Assembly (NCBI GenBank): GCA_032622095.1
Contig: CP136064.1
Location: 113,884,004-113,948,003, forward strand
Direction: 5' to 3'
Origin: Siphonodentalium dalli
Lineage: Eukaryota; Mollusca; Scaphopoda; Gadilida; Siphonodentaliidae
DNA length: 64,000 bases
The translations under genes were made by a program, and so were the position numbers. Shown here piece by piece: positions 35,746 through 47,283 of the stretch. A model generated the notes under the pieces. The model was not told the DNA's origin, made no database searches, and saw only the letters and a program-made list of their open reading frames with translations. Within the stretch, counting starts at the first letter, position 1, and each line of letters starts with the position of its first letter.

Positions 35746-37268
35746 TTTGTTAGTTAAGAACCTTTTCTGTTTCCTTTTTCGTTTATGACTGATTTTCGAA
35801 TCGTATAAGTTGTTGGATCAGAAGGTTCAACATATTATGTTGCTTCTTTACAAGTATGATGGTTACAGATTGAAAAAGCTGCTACAGTTTTCCAGTTATC
35901 CACAATCGTTTGATAGCGGTGAATGATCGTGGAAATCTTGATGAAGAAATAACGATATTCCTGAATTATGTAAATGGTTACTTATTGAAATCAAGTTGAG
36001 TAGTGCACATTTGCGTGTTCATTTAAATTTCTATATCCTTTTAGCTTTCTTGCGATTGTTGAACTATGTATGACACGCCTCAAATGGTGTTCTGACAATC
36101 ACCAACAAAGTAAAATAGAGGTAATAACGTCGAAGTTAACAATACGCAATTCGCCTTTGTGCGAATCAGATCAAGCGAATATAGTCAAATTTTAGTTTAG
36201 TTTATATGTAGTTCAACCAAAAAACAATACAAACGAACTTATCTTGGAACAAACATTTGTTAGTTAAGAACCTTTTCTGTTTCCTTTTTCGTTTATGACT
36301 GATTATCGAATCGTATAAGTTGTTGGATCAGAAGGTTCAACATATGTTGCTTCTTTACAAGTATGATGGTTGCACATTGAAAAAGCTGCTACAGTTTTCC
36401 AGTTATCTACATTCGATATGATAGCGGTGAATGGTCGTGGAAACCTTGATGAAGAAATAACGATATTCCTGAATTATGTAAATGGTTACTTATTGAAATG
36501 AAGTTGAGTAGTGCACATTTGCGTGTTCATTTAAATGTCTATATCTTTTTAGCTTTCTTTCGATTATTGAATTATGTATGACACGCCTCAAATGGTATTC
36601 TAACAATCATCAAAAAATAAAATAGAGGTAACAACGTCGAAGTTAACAATACGCAATTCGCCTTTGTGCAAATCAGATCAAGCGAATATAGTCAAATTTC
36701 AGTTTAGTTTATATGTAGTTCAACCAAAAAACAATACAAACGAACATATCTTGGAACAAACTTTTGTTAGTTAAGAACCTTTTCTGTTTCATTTTCGTTT
36801 ATGACTGATTATCGAATCGTATAAGTTATTGGATCAGAAGGTTCAACATATGTTGCTTCTTTACAAGTATGATGGTTGCAAATTGAAAAAGCTGCTACAG
36901 TTTTCCAGTTATCTACATTCGATATGATAGCGGTGAATGGTCGTGGAAACCTTGATGAAGAAATAACGATATTCCTGAATTATGTAAATGGTTACTTATT
37001 GAAATCAAGTTGAGTAGTGCACGTTTGCGTGTTCATTTAAATGTCTATATACATTTAGCTTTCTTTCGATTATTGAATTATGTATGACACGCCCCAAATG
37101 GTATTCTAACAATCATCAAAAAATAAAATAGAGGTAATAACTTCGAAGTTAACAATACGCAATTCGCCTTTGTGCAAATCAGATCAGATCAAGCGAATAT
37201 AGTCAAATTTCAGTTTAGTTTATATGTAGTTCAACCAAAAAACAATACAAATGAACTTATCGTGGAAC
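35746..37268 (+). repeat. Tandem repeat of about 508 bp, three copies
   Basis: TTTGTTAGTTAAGAACC starts units at 35746, 36256 and 36763 (periods 510 and 507). Units share GTTGGATCAGAAGGTTC, TTCCAGTTATC and AGCGAATATAGTC with a few percent difference. No coding potential. Part of the third unit is copied again at 38666 onward. Confidence 0.9.
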
Positions 37269-37657
37269 AAGTGAGCTATATACATACACCTTAAAATGTT
37301 ATCTTATTCCGAATGTATGTTATTTATTCCTCAGTTTGGTCAGTTCTGTAAACTAGAACTCGATCTGGGTGACATTAAAGGCCACAAGAAGGAGAAGACG
37401 ATTTAATTCACATTGGTAAATTTTTGACAAAGTTGATTTGTTTTACTTGATTGAAAGTAACATATATATCAAATGATAAAATTGTATAGATTGGAAGAAA
37501 GAACCGTATTCAACAAATGGTATCATGGTGAAATGATAATAGCTAGTCTTCGTTGTCGAGAAAGCAAGCCAACTAAAACCATGTAAACTCAATCACAAAT
37601 GCAAGATTACCACTCTGACGATCTTTTGAGTGACAGAAGAATAATAGAACCCATAAT
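36996..37657 (+). repeat. 662-bp direct duplication, copy 1
   Basis: From TTATTGAAATCAAGTT to AGAACCCATAAT the sequence recurs at 38666-39327 with a fixed offset of 1670. I saw one difference (T at about 37142, G at about 38812). It covers the end of the tandem array plus about 390 bp of unique flank. Confidence 0.9.
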
Positions 37658-37794
37658 TATTATATCTTTATTTCCTCCAGTATATGAAGATTTATAAATC
37701 ATGTAACAAATAATCGATATGTACAGAAATATGAATCAATAAAGCTGAATCATAGTAATTGATGTCAATATCCGACACTGGATATATCTACATA

Positions 37795-38090
37795 TATGTA
37801 CACATGGTGAATATGATGAGGTTGGTGGTGATGGCGATGGAGGTGAGTTTGATGATAAATGATGCTGATGATGTGTGTGTTATCAGCGATGGCGATGTTG
37901 TTAATGGTAGTGATGATGGCGATGAGGATTATTATTATGATTATGATGATAGCGATGGTGTGACAATGCTGACACCGAAGGTGGTTTCCATTTCGTTGAT
38001 TATGATGCTGATAATGACGATATAAATGATGATGACGGTGATGATGACGGTGATGATGATGATGATGATGATAGTAATAATAATGAAGCG
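37795..38090 (+). repeat. Imperfect (GAT)n microsatellite
   Basis: Interrupted GAT/GGT/GAC triplets on the + strand, densest at about 38027-38080. Open frames here are translations of the repeat. Confidence 0.85.
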
Positions 38091-38254
38091 GGTAGCGTAT
38101 TCACATAATCATTTCAAATGATATTCAGTAGATGGCTCTCTTTGCACGCACTGTCATATATATCGCCGTGCCAATGCTCATTCGATTCATTATTTATTAT
38201 TTGATACACGCCATGGTCATATTGGTGATATATCTGCGTTAGTCGCGAAAACAA

Positions 38255-38653
38255 TCACGGTGGTTCAAAGTTAGTTAAAAGCTCGCCTAGTGGTGTGTTA
38301 GCAAGATTAATGCCGATTTCTAACTGTGTTAGAATGTGTTTTCGTTGAGCTATAAAACTGTATGTTTGCCACAACTGTTCAGTGACAGTGACAATAAAGT
38401 TTATAAACGAGTCAGTACAGTCAATTGCTTCTACCAAGCTATCGTGGACTTGGGATAAGTGTAAAGATATCATATCGTCAGGAGACAGTTCTTCGATAGA
38501 GATAAATAACTGCAATACGTATTGGTCAATTAATGCATAGAACATGTCATTGCGTATGTTAACCAGGGCGTTGCACTCAATAAGGATGTGCATAATTTTG
38601 TCGGTGTATGACTTTCCACATAGCGGGCAAATTCCTGCTATGTGGAAAGTCAT
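38255..38653 (-). pseudogene. LINE F: C-terminal ORF2 fragment
   Basis: A 132-residue frame containing ICPLCGKSYTDKIMHILIECNALVNIRNDMF, the CX2C...HX4-5C tail seen at the end of many LINE ORF2 proteins. The stop is at 38255. The upstream end coincides with the hairpin at 38592-38669, where the sequence turns back on itself, so the fragment was cut off there. No RT catalytic blocks remain. Confidence 0.7.
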
Positions 38654-38669
38654 ACACCGACAAAATTAT
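38592..38669. repeat. Foldback junction: perfect 33-bp inverted repeat, 12-nt loop
   Basis: Arms 38592-38624 and 38637-38669 are exact reverse complements (TTGTCGGTGTATGAC.../...GTCATACACCGACAA). The right arm leads directly into copy 2 of the 662-bp duplication. This is the signature of a template-switch rearrangement, or of an assembly artefact. Confidence 0.85.
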
Positions 38670-39327
38670 TGAAATCAAGTTGAGTAGTGCACGTTTGCGT
38701 GTTCATTTAAATGTCTATATACATTTAGCTTTCTTTCGATTATTGAATTATGTATGACACGCCCCAAATGGTATTCTAACAATCATCAAAAAATAAAATA
38801 GAGGTAATAACGTCGAAGTTAACAATACGCAATTCGCCTTTGTGCAAATCAGATCAGATCAAGCGAATATAGTCAAATTTCAGTTTAGTTTATATGTAGT
38901 TCAACCAAAAAACAATACAAATGAACTTATCGTGGAACAAGTGAGCTATATACATACACCTTAAAATGTTATCTTATTCCGAATGTATGTTATTTATTCC
39001 TCAGTTTGGTCAGTTCTGTAAACTAGAACTCGATCTGGGTGACATTAAAGGCCACAAGAAGGAGAAGACGATTTAATTCACATTGGTAAATTTTTGACAA
39101 AGTTGATTTGTTTTACTTGATTGAAAGTAACATATATATCAAATGATAAAATTGTATAGATTGGAAGAAAGAACCGTATTCAACAAATGGTATCATGGTG
39201 AAATGATAATAGCTAGTCTTCGTTGTCGAGAAAGCAAGCCAACTAAAACCATGTAAACTCAATCACAAATGCAAGATTACCACTCTGACGATCTTTTGAG
39301 TGACAGAAGAATAATAGAACCCATAAT
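38666..39327 (+). repeat. 662-bp direct duplication, copy 2
   Basis: Near-identical to 36996-37657, bracketing the LINE F fragment and the GAT microsatellite. After 39327 the two copies diverge at once (ACCTGC here, TATTAT there). Confidence 0.9.
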
Positions 39328-40032
39328 ACCTGCATAATGAAAAATATAGAAATATATACTTATCTATGTATATACACTTACATAATGACAATCATAGATC
39401 ATAATGGTCATAACCATGCTTATATAGACATATTTACTGCTGTATTGATGCATATTATACGATTTAAAGGTGCATATGTGATCCATACTGATTTTCTCTA
39501 ATGGATACTACTGTTTGTGACCAAGAAATGGTCATTTGCAATTTGATGTCAACTGTCCATTAAAAGTACCAGAAATATTTGGAATAAATGGACATTGAAT
39601 TCCATGGCTTACATATATTCCATCTTCAATGTTGTATTAGCCAAATAAGTTATATTTATCCAATCAAATCCATAATTTATTTCTTAAGCAATGTTCTTTT
39701 ATCTCAATGTATTAGACGTCCACATCAAAGCAAAATGGACCCATTGTCTTAACTACAACACTTCCGGTAAAAATGGCGACCAACAACAACATGTTATTTT
39801 GACGGCGGAATGAAACGCATTAAGACAGCATATTAATGGCCCGCATAGGCAAGTAATGGTCATCACTCCGATTCCAAATATGCAGCAGATGAATATTGCC
39901 CGACAATTGGTGTTTTGTGTGTGAAAATCGCCGTTTAAAGATATCTTGAACTTCTGAAGTTGTCGCGTGCAATTCAGGCCACGCCAAATTAACTATTCAA
40001 CAAATATAAATTCGTCCACAAAGTGTTTCAAA
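39328..40032. other. Non-coding sequence, possibly the 5' UTR of LINE B
   Basis: AT-rich with no clear gene. The last 250 bp before 40033 lead without interruption into a LINE ORF1, so part may be its 5' UTR. Confidence 0.35.
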
Positions 40033-40823
40033 ATGAGCGGTGACGATTCAGCTATTTCGGCAGTTCAACCAAAAACTCTTCCAGAAGTATCAAACGATGA
40101 GTTGAAACAACTAATCGTCAATATGAATAAGACAAATTTTGAAACTATTAACACAAAATTTTTAAATATTTCAACAGAACTTTCTAAAATCAATAACAAA
40201 ATTCATAACATAACTGATGAACAAATTGAAAACAGAGCTGCATTATCATCAATGGAAGAAAGAATATCAGATATAGAGGATAGTGTTATTCCACAACTTG
40301 AGAAGAAATTATTGGCAAAACATTCTGAATTATCTGAAAGGGGTCTCCTCAGAGAAATCCATGATAGAAAATACAACATTTTGGTATATGGTATAGGGGA
40401 AACGAAAGGTGACCATATGATGTGATCAAGAACCTCCTGCTAACCAACCTGAAACTGGATCCTTCTATCGCGGACAAAATTGTCGATCGTTGTGTAAATG
40501 CGCATAGATTGCCAGTAGCACGTCCAACAGGAACACCACTCAATATGAAACCTCCAAATCCGTTTATAGTAGTGTTAGCTACAGACAGGGACAAACAGAG
40601 AATTTTACAGGCAACCGAGCACCTCTCACCACATAGTAAAATCAGTATCAGAACTGATCTTCCTCCAGAAATGAAGCGTGAACGTGGTCGATTAAGCAGC
40701 ATGGCATTTCATATTAGACAGAAGGAGCATAATAAAACCCGGATCAGAGTGGTTGGTGTCAGAGTAATCCTGGAAACTAAGGATAGTACTGGAAAGTGGG
40801 TAGAAAGAGATACACGATCCTGA
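40033..40823 (+). pseudogene. LINE B ORF1, L1-type (coiled coil plus RRM), one frameshift
   Basis: The likely start is ATG at 40033 in an AAAATGA context (MSGDDSAISAVQPK); the open frame extends upstream to 39967 without need. A heptad-like region (about residues 25-95, rich in Ile/Leu/Lys/Glu) is followed by RKYNILVYGIGE, an RRM-like start. Near 40410 a one-base loss shifts the frame; the second frame continues DVIKNLLLTNLKLD, then VDRCVNAHRLPVARP, ISIRTDLPPEMKRERG and AFHIRQKEHNKTRIR, the C-terminal domain typical of these ORF1 proteins. ORF1p of this type coats the RNA of the element. It may be the ORF1 partner of the ORF2 at 45534, but a satellite and a MITE now separate them. Confidence 0.75.
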
Positions 40824-40880
40824 TATGTACCTTGTAGGATTGTATACTTAAATTGATCATATACACCACTCCTTTTTCAT

Positions 40881-42690
40881 GTGATATGCACCATTATTGA
40901 TGTAACCTATGCTAGTATTTCAGACATTTTGGGCTTGCTTGGTGAGTCGACCATTGCAACTTTAATTCGATATATACTTCTTAGTATTCAAATATCATGA
41001 ACTATGATGAATCGGACACATGGATCATATAGTCCAATATAACTTTTTTGCATAACTTAAAACCCAAGAAATTTATCTGGAATCTCCTATATGCATCTTG
41101 TATAACTTGGATATACTTACATTGATTACATACTATAACTTGCCACACTTCTTCGTGTGATATGCACCATTTAGATGAACCTGGATTGGTATCTCTGATT
41201 TACTACCCTTGTAACTATAATTCGATATATACTTCTTAGCATTCAAATATCATGAACTATGATGAATCGGACACATGGATCATATAGTCCAATATAACTT
41301 TTTTGCATAACTTAAAACCCAAGACATGTATCTGGAATCTCCTATATGCATCTTGTATAACTTGGATATACTTACATTGATTACATACTATAACTTGCCA
41401 CACTTCTTCATGTGATATGCACCATTATAGATGTAACCTGGATTGGTATTTCTGATTTACTACCCTTGTAACTATAATTCGATATATACTTCTTAGTATT
41501 TATATATCATGAACTATGATGAATCGGAAACATGGATCATATAGTCCAATATAACTTTTTTTTATTTTTTTATTTTTTGTGCATAACTTAAAACCCAAGA
41601 AATTTTTCTGGAATCTCCTATATGCATCTTGTATAACTTGGATATACTTACATTGATTACATACTATAACTTGCCACACTTCTTCATGTGATTGTGATAT
41701 GCACCATTATTGATGTAACCTATGCTAGTATTTCAGACATTTTGGGCTTGCTTGGTGAGTCGACCATTGCAACTTTAATTCGATATATACTTCTTAGTAT
41801 TCAAATATCATGAACTATGATGAATCGGACACATGGATCATATAGTCCAATATAACTTTTTTGCATAACTTAAAACCCAAGAAATTTATCTGGAATCTCC
41901 TATATGCATCTTGTATAACTTGGATATACTTACATTGATTACATACTATAACTTGCCACACTTCTTCGTGTGATATGCACCATTTAGATGAACCTGGATT
42001 GGTATCTCTGATTTACTACCCTTGTAACTATAATTCGATATATACTTCTTAGCATTCAAATATCATGAACTATGATGAATCGGACACATGGATCATATAG
42101 TCCAATATAACTTTTTTGCATAACTTAAAACCCAAGACATGTATCTGGAATCTCCTATATGCATCTTGTATAACTTGGATATACTTACATTGATTACATA
42201 CTATAACTTGCCACACTTCTTCATGTGATATGCACCATTATAGATGTAACCTGGATTGGTATTTCTGATTTACTACCCTTGTAACTATAATTCGATATAT
42301 ACTTCTTAGTATTTATATATCATGAACTATGATGAATCGGAAACATGGATCATATAGTCCAATATAACTTTTTTTTATTTTTTTATTTTTTGTGCATAAC
42401 TTAAAACCCAAGAAATTTTTCTGGAATCTCCTATATGCATCTTGTATAACTTGGATATACTTACATTGATTACATACTATAACTTGCCACACTTCTTCAT
42501 GTGATTGTGATATGCACCATTATAGATGTAACCTGGATTGGTATTTCTGATTTACTACATGGGCTTGCTTGGTGAATCGACCCTTGTAACTATAATTCGA
42601 TATATACTTCTTAGTATTCAAATATCATGAACAATGAGGAATCTAACACATGGATTATATAGCACAACATAACTGTTTTGCATAACTTAA
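40881..42690 (+). repeat. Satellite with 813-bp higher-order repeat
   Basis: TTCGATATATACTTCTTAG recurs near 40966, 41221, 41479, 41779, 42035, 42292 and 42595. Steps are about 255, 258 and 300 bp, and the triplet repeats: position n matches n+813 almost exactly, including a T-rich insert (TTTTTTTTATTTTTTTATT) found only in every third monomer. There are two full higher-order units and part of a third. Monomers differ more from each other than units do, which indicates recent duplication of a three-monomer block. Confidence 0.92.
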
Positions 42691-42724
42691 ATCCCACGAA
42701 ATTTAACTGGAACCTCTTCGTGTG

Positions 42725-42890
42725 TGGTTGTATTGGTCTCGGTCCATACCTTATAGGGCTAAGATTCCTTTATCGCCCCTTCCATTACCCTTTCAGGAAG
42801 GGGTGAGTAATAGGGGAAATCTTACCTCTGTCTGATGGTTTAATTTTCAACCATACGCAGACTAGAATGTGGACCGACACCACTATTTTG
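42725..42890 (+). repeat. Imperfect hairpin after the satellite
   Basis: TAAGATTCC...CGCCCCTTCC pairs with GGAAGGGG...GGGGAAATCTTA around a short loop, and GGTCTCGGTCC/GGACCGACACC pairs further out. It could be a structured part of the LINE spacer. I do not recognise it as a known RNA. Confidence 0.5.
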
Positions 42891-44362
42891 CACTGAGTGG
42901 ATCTCCATTTCCCTAATGTCTCCTCCACTCAGGAGGATGCATGTAACGGGATCAGGAGTTTCTTTTTATTTGCAAGCACCTATACACTTGGATATTCTAG
43001 CTTTGTCCGTGGCAAAATACAGGACATTATACACTTGATATAAGTGGCGTTACACCCATTTGTTTATGTCAAAATAGCATATACTTAATTATTATACATA
43101 TATTATATGTGTGTGACCGTGCTATTTTATATACCAAATCAGTATATGCCTTTATTACATGCTACACATGTATACTAACTAAGTTATTAAACCTAACTCA
43201 CTAATATACATTTTATAGCCGCATTGTAATCATTTCATTCCGCGTACTTGGTTCATTCCATTTCGCGCTATTCCGTTCTGCACATTCCCCGTTTTCTAGT
43301 CTCATTGCTGATCTGTATTTTGCTATTTCCTATTTCCATCTACGCCCAATCTCTTACCCGCTTAAGTCTTCCTCTGTCTTGTTCATCGCCCAATCTGAGA
43401 TCTAACTGTCGGGAGACTAAGTTGTCTTAGCCAATCACAGGTAAGCTTATTTGCCGCCTTTTGTCAGTTCATAATTATGTGTTTATTATCATTAAATAAA
43501 GTTGAATTCCTTAAAAAGATTCTTACCTCAATGTTTTTATGTTCACTTTATAAACTCCACTGAGTCATCTTTGTCATGTATTGAATTTGATATCTTTTGT
43601 TAACAGTTCATAAATTATGTATGTCTCGTGTTCGTTATTATATTATATACACTTTATAGTGTGTTTCAGAACGAAAACAAAATGAATAAAATCAACAAAT
43701 TTGTAAATTTAAAAACAATTCAAACGTTGTTGTATTCCATGTCCCAGCCCGGACATATACACCAAATTTCAATAATATTCATTGAGAAACAACGGACCAA
43801 ACGCCATATAACACCCCGTATGCATCTTTTATTCCGAGTTGGCCTTTTATTCCGAGTTGGCACGCGCCGATTGGGCGAGTTAGCCCTGGGGCGAGTACGC
43901 CGATTCCGACACCTTTTCTATTTGCAGCAGGTTAAGTTTACGCGTAATTTAATTTACAAAGTTCCCCAATTGGTATCGTAAATAGACCGACCTTATTTGA
44001 CAGAGAATGCCTCTGTTATTGATTATAAAGTTGCTATACATTAAAAACGACAATTCACATGCTCGTTCAAGCGCAGTAGTCTATTTTCCCCATGTTAAAG
44101 GACATCCACAAATACTAAATAACGCTAACTTACTGCCGAATGTTTTACACGACAACTGTTAACATATTTGGGCTGAATTAATCTGACGCGGTATTATTCC
44201 TCAAAATAAACAACAAAACCATCGTTACTTGGAAATGTAGTTTGGGCTAACATTTACATAAATCCTCCACATCATTATTCCGACACACACGTCAGATGAA
44301 AAACTCACATGAAGTAACCGGCCAAATTGGCCGAAATAATATTTGCAGCGGAGAACTCTTAA
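42891..44362. other. AT-rich non-coding region
   Basis: Short open frames at 43248-43430 and 43628-43981 show no domain. This could be spacer of the LINE B/C element or unrelated DNA. Confidence 0.4.
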
Positions 44363-44834
44363 TTAAGGGTGCTCGGTCCGATCGGGGGACCCTGTATTGC
44401 TATTTCCTTGGTTTTGGGTGTGGGGTGTTTGGTTCGGGTCGGGGAGCCCGCCGGTCGGGGCTAGGAGGGGTTGGGTGTCGGTATTTGGAGCCTGTTAATT
44501 TTCGGGGATCTATCCCGGGAGTTGGTGGTTTCGCGTAGTCGGGGCGGGCGGGTTGCGGGTGTGGGATAGATGTCTCTAGAATCGAGTGATTATTATTGTT
44601 AATGGTAAGCACTTGGTTTTGGAGTTGTCCGTCTTGTGCCCGCGATTTGTTCGCTTGGATCGGGTGGTTCTGCTGGCTTGTGGGGGGTCTCCGAGGGTTG
44701 GTGGACTTGGGGAATCGATAGCTGATCGTTCTGGGCTTTGATGGGTGTGTTCCTCGACTCGAGTCGGATACCCCCCCCCCCCCCGGGCCGGGGGTGGTGA
44801 TGCGGGGACCTCTGGTCGGATTGAGTACCTTTAA
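44363..44834 (-). mobile_element. TTAA-flanked MITE (family A), copy 3, inverted and GC-rich
   Basis: Read on the - strand it starts TTAA-AGGTACTCAATCCGA and contains CTCGAGTCGAGGAAC, then CCCATCAAAGCCCAG, aligning with copies 1 and 2. The far end is GGGTGCTCGGTCCGA next to TTAA. Most differences from copies 1 and 2 appear to be transitions, with C here where they have T. The two halves also resemble each other in inverted orientation. A poly-C run lies at about 44770-44784. Confidence 0.75.
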
Positions 44835-45533
44835 TATATAAACATAATGTTACAAGTAATTGGTCTGATAATTGCGTTGTTGGGAAGATTCGGTCTGGAT
44901 TTCGCGCCTGGTGTGGTGCCCATAACCGGCAGTGCACGGCCGGTGCTTCGGGGTGTGGGGGTGATTCCGGGTGCGGAACTTTTTCGGAATTTTTTCGGAT
45001 TATTTTTGTTTTTCGAAACCATTCATGTACATTGTTGCTGCTATACCTATTAATACCAGAATATAAACACTAGCAAATTTTGGATCATATCATTAATAGA
45101 ATTTACAAAAAGCCTCAATTGATATAAACTAGAAATACGTGTGCTGTCAGCGTAGCATTTTGTTACCAAAGTGACATATACTTAAGTATGGGATATTATA
45201 CTTGGATCAATAATTGCTATAGTTTTGGCATACTGGGCTTTGGGGGAATGATAGTTTACTTCTATTTTGTCTTGATTTTTGCAGATAATACGACATCTTC
45301 GGATTATAGGCAATATCGAGTGGGGTACCTGGAGGGTGGATTTTGTCATGCTAGCCTGCTTTGTGGGATAGCGTCGCTGAACTTGCCCTCTGGGGATCTC
45401 ATTCTGCAAATACCATGCATCATGTTTTGTACCTCAATTACTATATTTGATTTTTATTCATTTAGTTCTAGACATTCAATATTTCACTACAAGTTCACTA
45501 TAACAATAGACTGTAATTGTTATATTCTTGACA
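44835..45533. other. Non-coding leader before LINE C ORF2
   Basis: No supported gene. GGATCATATCATTAATAGAATTTAC near 45083 recalls the outer arm of the hairpin cassettes at 20-21 kb. The final 300 bp probably belong to the LINE spacer. Confidence 0.4.
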
Positions 45534-47283
45534 ATGGCTGAGACTAATTCAGAAAGCACTGTGGCACTCGGCACGCTGGATGAAGATCCCAATTATAACC
45601 TGAAAAAACTTATCTCTGGTCCAGGGGGACTAGACTTTGGTGAACAAGAAGATGAGAATATCTTACAAATACCCAATTGTCAGTATTTTTCTTCAAAATC
45701 GTTTCATGATAACGTATCTACAAGTGATGACTGTCTATCTGTTTTTCACCTGAACTGTCAAAGTCTTAATTCGCACTGGGATGATTTTAATACTCTAATG
45801 TTTGAATTACAAAATAATAAATCAAAATTTGGAGTTATTGGCCTAACTGAAATCTTCAGGACTCCGGATATTATTGATTTTCCACTTAATGGATACCATC
45901 CATTAATTAAACGGTGCCGTCCGGATGGAGATGACTGTCACGGCGGTGTTGGCATGTACATTCGAAAAGACTTATCTTATAAAATCAGAGAAGATTTAAC
46001 AACATTTATTCCTCATGTATTTGAGTCACTTTTTGTTGAAGTGTTGACAAATAAAAATAAAACGTATATAATTGGAACAATTTATAGGCCTAATACAGCA
46101 CCAAAAGCGGACCTAGATAAATTTATCAACCTTATGAATGAGAAAATGGACCAAACCAATAGAGAACATAAAAAAATAGTTTTGATGGGAGATTTCAACA
46201 TTGACGTATTGAAATACGGTAGACATGATAAAACTAACAATTTTCTTAATTATGTCTTTGCCTCTAGTTTCCTCCCAACAATAACAAAACCAACTAGAGT
46301 GTCAAACTTCACTGCTACTCTGATAGATCAGATTTTAATAAATGATCCAACTATTGATTATGAAACGGGTATTATACTAAGTGAGATATCTGACCACTTC
46401 GGTACTTTCCTCTGTTATAAGAGTAACAAAAATAAATCTTGCCCAAAAGCTAAAATAGAATACTGGCGGAACTATAATGATGAAAATATATCATGCTTTA
46501 AAAGACTACTAGGAACGGCTAATTATAATAGTGTTGTAGGACGAACGTGTCCACAGGAGTCATATAAATCATTTATGGAAATTTATTTAAATGCCTTTGA
46601 AATAGCTTTTCCATTAAAACGATCACGATCAAAATCCACCAAACAGAAACCATGGATTACCAAGGGAATGATGATTTCATCTGAACATAAAGCTAAACTT
46701 TTTACCACAAAGCTTAAGAACCCTTCCGAAAGTAATGTAACAGAATACAAAGAATTTTGTAAACTTTTTAATAAAATAAAACGAGCAAGTAAGACCTTGT
46801 ACTATAAAAATATGATAAATGAATATAAACATAATATGAAAAAAACATGGAAACTGATTGGTGAGATAATGCAACAAAGATCTAAAAAATTAGAATATCC
46901 CATGTCATTCATTATTGGGGGTGTCGAAAGTAGAAATAGGAAAGAAGCTGCTGACGCCTTTAATGAATATTTTTCTACCATTGGCGCTACTGCGGCTGAG
47001 AAAATATCACAAACTTGTAACAAATACTCTTCATACTTACCTACACCTTGTAGTGAAACAATCTTTTTTCATCCCACTACACCGGAAGACATTCATACAA
47101 CGGTTTCCTTGAGTAAAGGGAAGCACAGCATTGACAAAGATGGTCTTAGCTTTTTCATTATGAAGAAAGTTATCTCGGAAATTTCACAACCCTTATGTCA
47201 TATTTTCAATCTCTCAATGGAAACAGGAATTGTTCCAGAAGACATGAAGATAGCAAAAGTTATACCCCTCTTCAAATCAGGCG
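45534..47283 (+). pseudogene. LINE C ORF2, APE endonuclease and first RT blocks
   Basis: The start is chosen at ATG 45534 (ACAATGG context, MAETNSESTVALG). The endonuclease domain shows CLSVFHLNCQSLN, IGLTEIFRT, GGVGMYIRKDL, IIGTIYRPN, VLMGDFNIDVLKYG, TLIDQILIN and EISDHFGTF, with the key Asn, Glu, Asp and His blocks. It continues through the linker (QKPWITKGMM, KKTWKLIGEIMQQ) to the first RT blocks GIVPEDMKIAKVIPLFKSGDQ. At about 47283 the frame breaks: the 'NYRPISILP' block is missing and the next block is in another frame, so a deletion plus frameshift occurred. Confidence 0.85.

Noticed and set aside
37759-38025. Acidic small protein
   Set aside because: Translation of the imperfect GAT microsatellite.
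44296-44612. Gly- or Pro-rich coding regions on both strands
   Set aside because: They lie inside the GC-rich MITE A copy 3 and reflect its composition.
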